Assembly (NCBI GenBank): GCA_003023785.1
Contig: PXRS01000027.1
Span: forward strand, 1 to 34,508
Source: Halobacteriales archaeon QS_5_68_33
GTDB lineage: Archaea; Halobacteriota; Halobacteria; Halobacteriales; Haloarculaceae
Direction: 5' to 3'
Length of the DNA stretch: 34,508 nucleotides
Positions 32,849 to 34,508 of the stretch are shown here, piece by piece (positions within the stretch are counted from its first letter, which is position 1; each line of letters opens with the position of its first letter). A program made the translations under genes and the position numbers. The notes below the pieces were generated by a model, which was not told the DNA's origin, did not search any database, and saw only the letters and a program-made list of their open reading frames with translations.

Positions 32849-33469
32849 ATGGCATACAGTGGCACAGTATGGGCAACGCTCGAGGAGTGGTGTCCGCGGT
32901 TATTCATTCTGGCAGGGGTATTCTTGCTCGTCGGTGCTGCAAACAACGGCCTGGCGTTCATGACTGACGGTCACCCGTTCGACGAATGGCTCGGTATCGT
33001 CCTCGAACTTGGGCGACTCGCCGCCCTCCTCGGGACAGCAGGAGTCTCGATCGAGGTCGTGCGCCGGAACTCGTGGGTAGGGAATCTGAATCGTGCTGTC
33101 ACGTCGTTGGCAGTCGTCTCGATAACCGTTCTCATAGCGCTGGCATCGCTAGATGTGGCTGGAGTCCTCGCTGATCCCATCGGCATCGTCGGGCTCGTCG
33201 CCTACGTTCTGTCGGTCAGCACATTCCTCGTAGTCGGTATCGGAGTCATTCAGACTGATGCTCACTCCCGGCGGATCGGTGGCCTCCTGCTGGGTAATGT
33301 CGTCGCACTACTGACTGTGTTCTTCGGTCGGCTGTTCGTGCCGCTGGGTTTGGTCGCTACCGTCGTTCCTGTATGCCAGAGCGTCCTCTATCTCGGTATC
33401 GGGCACAACCTCCGGAACCTGAGTGTGACGACCCGACAGACGACATCGGCGATGGATACCTTCTTTTAA
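32849..33469 (+). CDS. six-helix membrane protein (paralogue 1)
   Basis: 206 residues with about six membrane helices: LFILAGVFLLVGAA, LGRLAALLGTAGVSI, VTSLAVVSITVLIALASL, IVGLVAYVLSVSTFLVVGIG, GGLLLGNVVALLTVFF and LGLVATVVPVCQSVLYLG. It is a paralogue of the convergent gene at 33481: RAVTSLAVV with RAVVALAVV, and QTDAHSRRIGGLLL with HTDSHATLVGALLL. Base composition and codon use are less GC-rich than in the rest of the window (frequent A/T third positions), suggesting transfer or a different history. I do not recognise the family. The gene ends 11 bases from its paralogue. Confidence 0.82.
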   Translation: MAYSGTVWATLEEWCPRLFILAGVFLLVGAANNGLAFMTDGHPFDEWLGIVLELGRLAALLGTAGVSIEVVRRNSWVGNLNRAVTSLAVVSITVLIALASLDVAGVLADPIGIVGLVAYVLSVSTFLVVGIGVIQTDAHSRRIGGLLLGNVVALLTVFFGRLFVPLGLVATVVPVCQSVLYLGIGHNLRNLSVTTRQTTSAMDTFF

Positions 33470-33480
33470 AAACGAGCCGG

Positions 33481-34107
33481 TTACTCTGCAACCGTCTCCG
33501 GCGATAGGTCCGCGTGGTCCCTGGAGTCAGGCTCGGCCATGAGCCGGTACCCAATGGCGACGTGAGTCACAAAGAGCGCACCCTCAGCTGCGGTTCCGAC
33601 CACACCAATGGGAAGAGCAACCCGACCGAACATTCCAAACAGCAGGGACACCGCCGCCACGAGCAGGAGGGCTCCTACTAACGTGGCGTGTGAGTCAGTG
33701 TGAAGGATCGCTACCCCGAAAAACAAATACGTGATCAGCGAAAGAGCGACAGTCCCCAGCCCCAGGACAGCCTGAATCGGATGGTCGACCCCGAGATTAC
33801 TTAGGATCGCCGAAATCAACAGGGCGGCCGTACAGACCACCGCCAGTGCGACAACCGCACGACTCACTTTTCCCACTCTCGCGTTCCGATCCCGGAGTCG
33901 TACTGAGAGCCCAGCGACTCCAAGCAGTGAGGCTACCCGTGCGAGAAGTACAGTGAGACCAACCCAGGAGTTGAACGAGATGCTATCGAACAGTTCCGTC
34001 ACACCATAGTTCACCCCTGCAACGAGCGAAAGGACGCCAGCCGCGAGGAACAGGAGTGGTGCCCGGTTTTCAAGCGATTCCCACAGACTCGGTCCATGCG
34101 TTGACAT
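33481..34107 (-). CDS. six-helix membrane protein (paralogue 2)
   Basis: 208 residues, same topology as its convergent neighbour. Helices include LLFLAAGVLSLVAGVNYG, VLLARVASLLGVAGLSV, VVALAVVCTAALLISAIL, LGTVALSLITYLFFGVAIL, ALLLVAAVSLLFGMFG and IGVVGTAAEGALFV. HTDSH in the loop before helix five is shared in form (QTDAH) with paralogue 1. The C-terminus is acidic and cytoplasmic or exposed (SRDHADLSPETVAE). A winged-helix regulator gene diverges 139 bases upstream and may control it. Function unknown. Confidence 0.83.
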   Translation of the reverse strand: MSTHGPSLWESLENRAPLLFLAAGVLSLVAGVNYGVTELFDSISFNSWVGLTVLLARVASLLGVAGLSVRLRDRNARVGKVSRAVVALAVVCTAALLISAILSNLGVDHPIQAVLGLGTVALSLITYLFFGVAILHTDSHATLVGALLLVAAVSLLFGMFGRVALPIGVVGTAAEGALFVTHVAIGYRLMAEPDSRDHADLSPETVAE

Positions 34108-34215
34108 GACGTGAAATCACACGGACCAGTTGCTGATAACGCTAATCCGTAGAGAGATATGGTTACTTATCTGTCTTTTCTCCGGTTCTCATCTTGGCAC
34201 CGGGTGATGGGAGAG

Positions 34216-34224
34216 CCATATATG
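34216..34224 (+). promoter_or_regulatory. TATA box for the winged-helix gene
   Basis: CCATATATG lies 23-31 bases before ATG 34247, in the divergent region shared with the six-helix membrane protein gene. Confidence 0.5.
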
Positions 34225-34246
34225 CGTGGAAACACCACAGGGGCAC

Positions 34247-34508
34247 ATGACAATCGATACGGGAGAACCGGAGCACTCGACGCTGTCACCCGACGAAGCG
34301 TTCGCGGCACTCGGCAACGAGGCACGTCTGGAAATCCTGCGGACGCTCGGCGCGTCCGACGGCCCACTCACGTATGCGGAACTATACGAACGCGTCGAAT
34401 ACGACGACCCCTCGAATTTCAGTTACCACCTCAACAAGCTCGCGGGCCACTTCGTCAGGAAAACTGACCGCGGGTACGGCCTCTGGGATGCGGGTCGTCG
34501 CGTCGTGG
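34247..34508 (+). CDS. winged-helix (ArsR-like) regulator, cut by window end
   Basis: The first 87 codons are open from ATG 34247 to the edge. SPDEAFAALGNEARLEILRT is the ArsR-type helix 1-2 signature. LTYAELYERVEYDDPSNFSY followed by HLNKLAGHFV supplies the recognition helix region, and the beta wing starts at KTDRGYGLWDAG. This matches the haloarchaeal group of winged-helix proteins with a longer C-terminal sensor or metal-binding part, missing here. It is likely a DNA-binding regulator. The partner genes could be the divergent six-helix proteins; this is inferred from position only. Confidence 0.85.
   Translation, partial: MTIDTGEPEHSTLSPDEAFAALGNEARLEILRTLGASDGPLTYAELYERVEYDDPSNFSYHLNKLAGHFVRKTDRGYGLWDAGRRVV

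Noticed and set aside
32544-32876. N-terminal extension of the GH4 protein (111 residues)
   Set aside because: Runs through the GH4 promoter and repeat B; the family start is MPRIAFIGAGS at 32543.
1-34508. CRISPR array, rRNA, tRNA or prophage genes
   Set aside because: No regularly spaced repeats, no tRNA cloverleaf or rRNA-like stretch and no phage structural genes were seen by eye; a covariance scan would be needed to exclude small RNAs.

Overview
The window looks like a chromosomal segment of a haloarchaeon (class Halobacteria). It is very GC-rich, its proteins are strongly acidic with Asp/Glu-rich linkers, and many starts are leaderless, with a TATA-like box about 26-30 bases before the start codon. 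Archaeal and haloarchaeal families are present: aIF5A, TIGR00288-type NYN, MoeA-PBP fusion, PGF-CTERM surface protein, twin-arginine lipoprotein. I see no rRNA, tRNA, CRISPR array or intact transposase.

Layout. 1-718: remains of a DUF2249-like gene with an apparent frameshift, then the 3' part of a hypothetical protein. 805-5069: purL, then a D-2-hydroxyacid dehydrogenase and an aldo/keto reductase on the minus strand. 5146-9578: minus-strand cluster of a PGF-CTERM surface protein, a LolD/MacB-type ATPase and two FtsX-type permeases. 9707-12948: two overlapping moeA paralogues, one fused to a periplasmic-binding-like domain. 13067-16327: Hsp20-like protein, ABC1/UbiB kinase-like protein, aIF5A and an overlapping agmatinase. 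16410-19244: zinc-ribbon protein, GNAT acetyltransferase and two acidic hypotheticals. 19304-23848: acyl-CoA block (PhaB/FabG reductase, acyl-CoA carboxylase beta subunit, PccX-like small subunit, SCP-x-type thiolase, DUF35 OB-fold partner). 24068-28183: probable operon of a GT75 family protein plus a ferric-iron ABC binding protein and permease, preceded by a DtxR/IdeR-like operator. 28466-30830: GYD protein, NYN protein and arylsulfotransferase-like surface protein. 30930-31070: remnant of an MMPL/RND exporter. 31236-32543: GH4 glycosidase. 32849-34508: two convergent paralogous six-helix membrane proteins and a winged-helix regulator cut by the window end.

The most unusual material is a set of short non-coding repeats in two related families. 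Family A (74-77 bp, near-perfect hairpin ends TACGGTCGGTTGTAA) has two full copies and three one-ended copies; four of the five begin exactly at the TGA stop codon of the preceding gene. Family B (about 107 bp, ends TACTGTCGGACACAAGT) has three copies, one of which has replaced the 3' end of the DUF35 gene. Both families share TAC[G/T]GTCGG termini and abut TNA triplets (TGA or TCA), which suggests non-autonomous elements moved by an IS5-like transposase.

Other points of note are an iron-type operator in front of a glycosyltransferase/iron-uptake operon with no ATPase gene, a thiolase with Ser in place of the nucleophilic Cys, and an extra acidic segment inside PurL.
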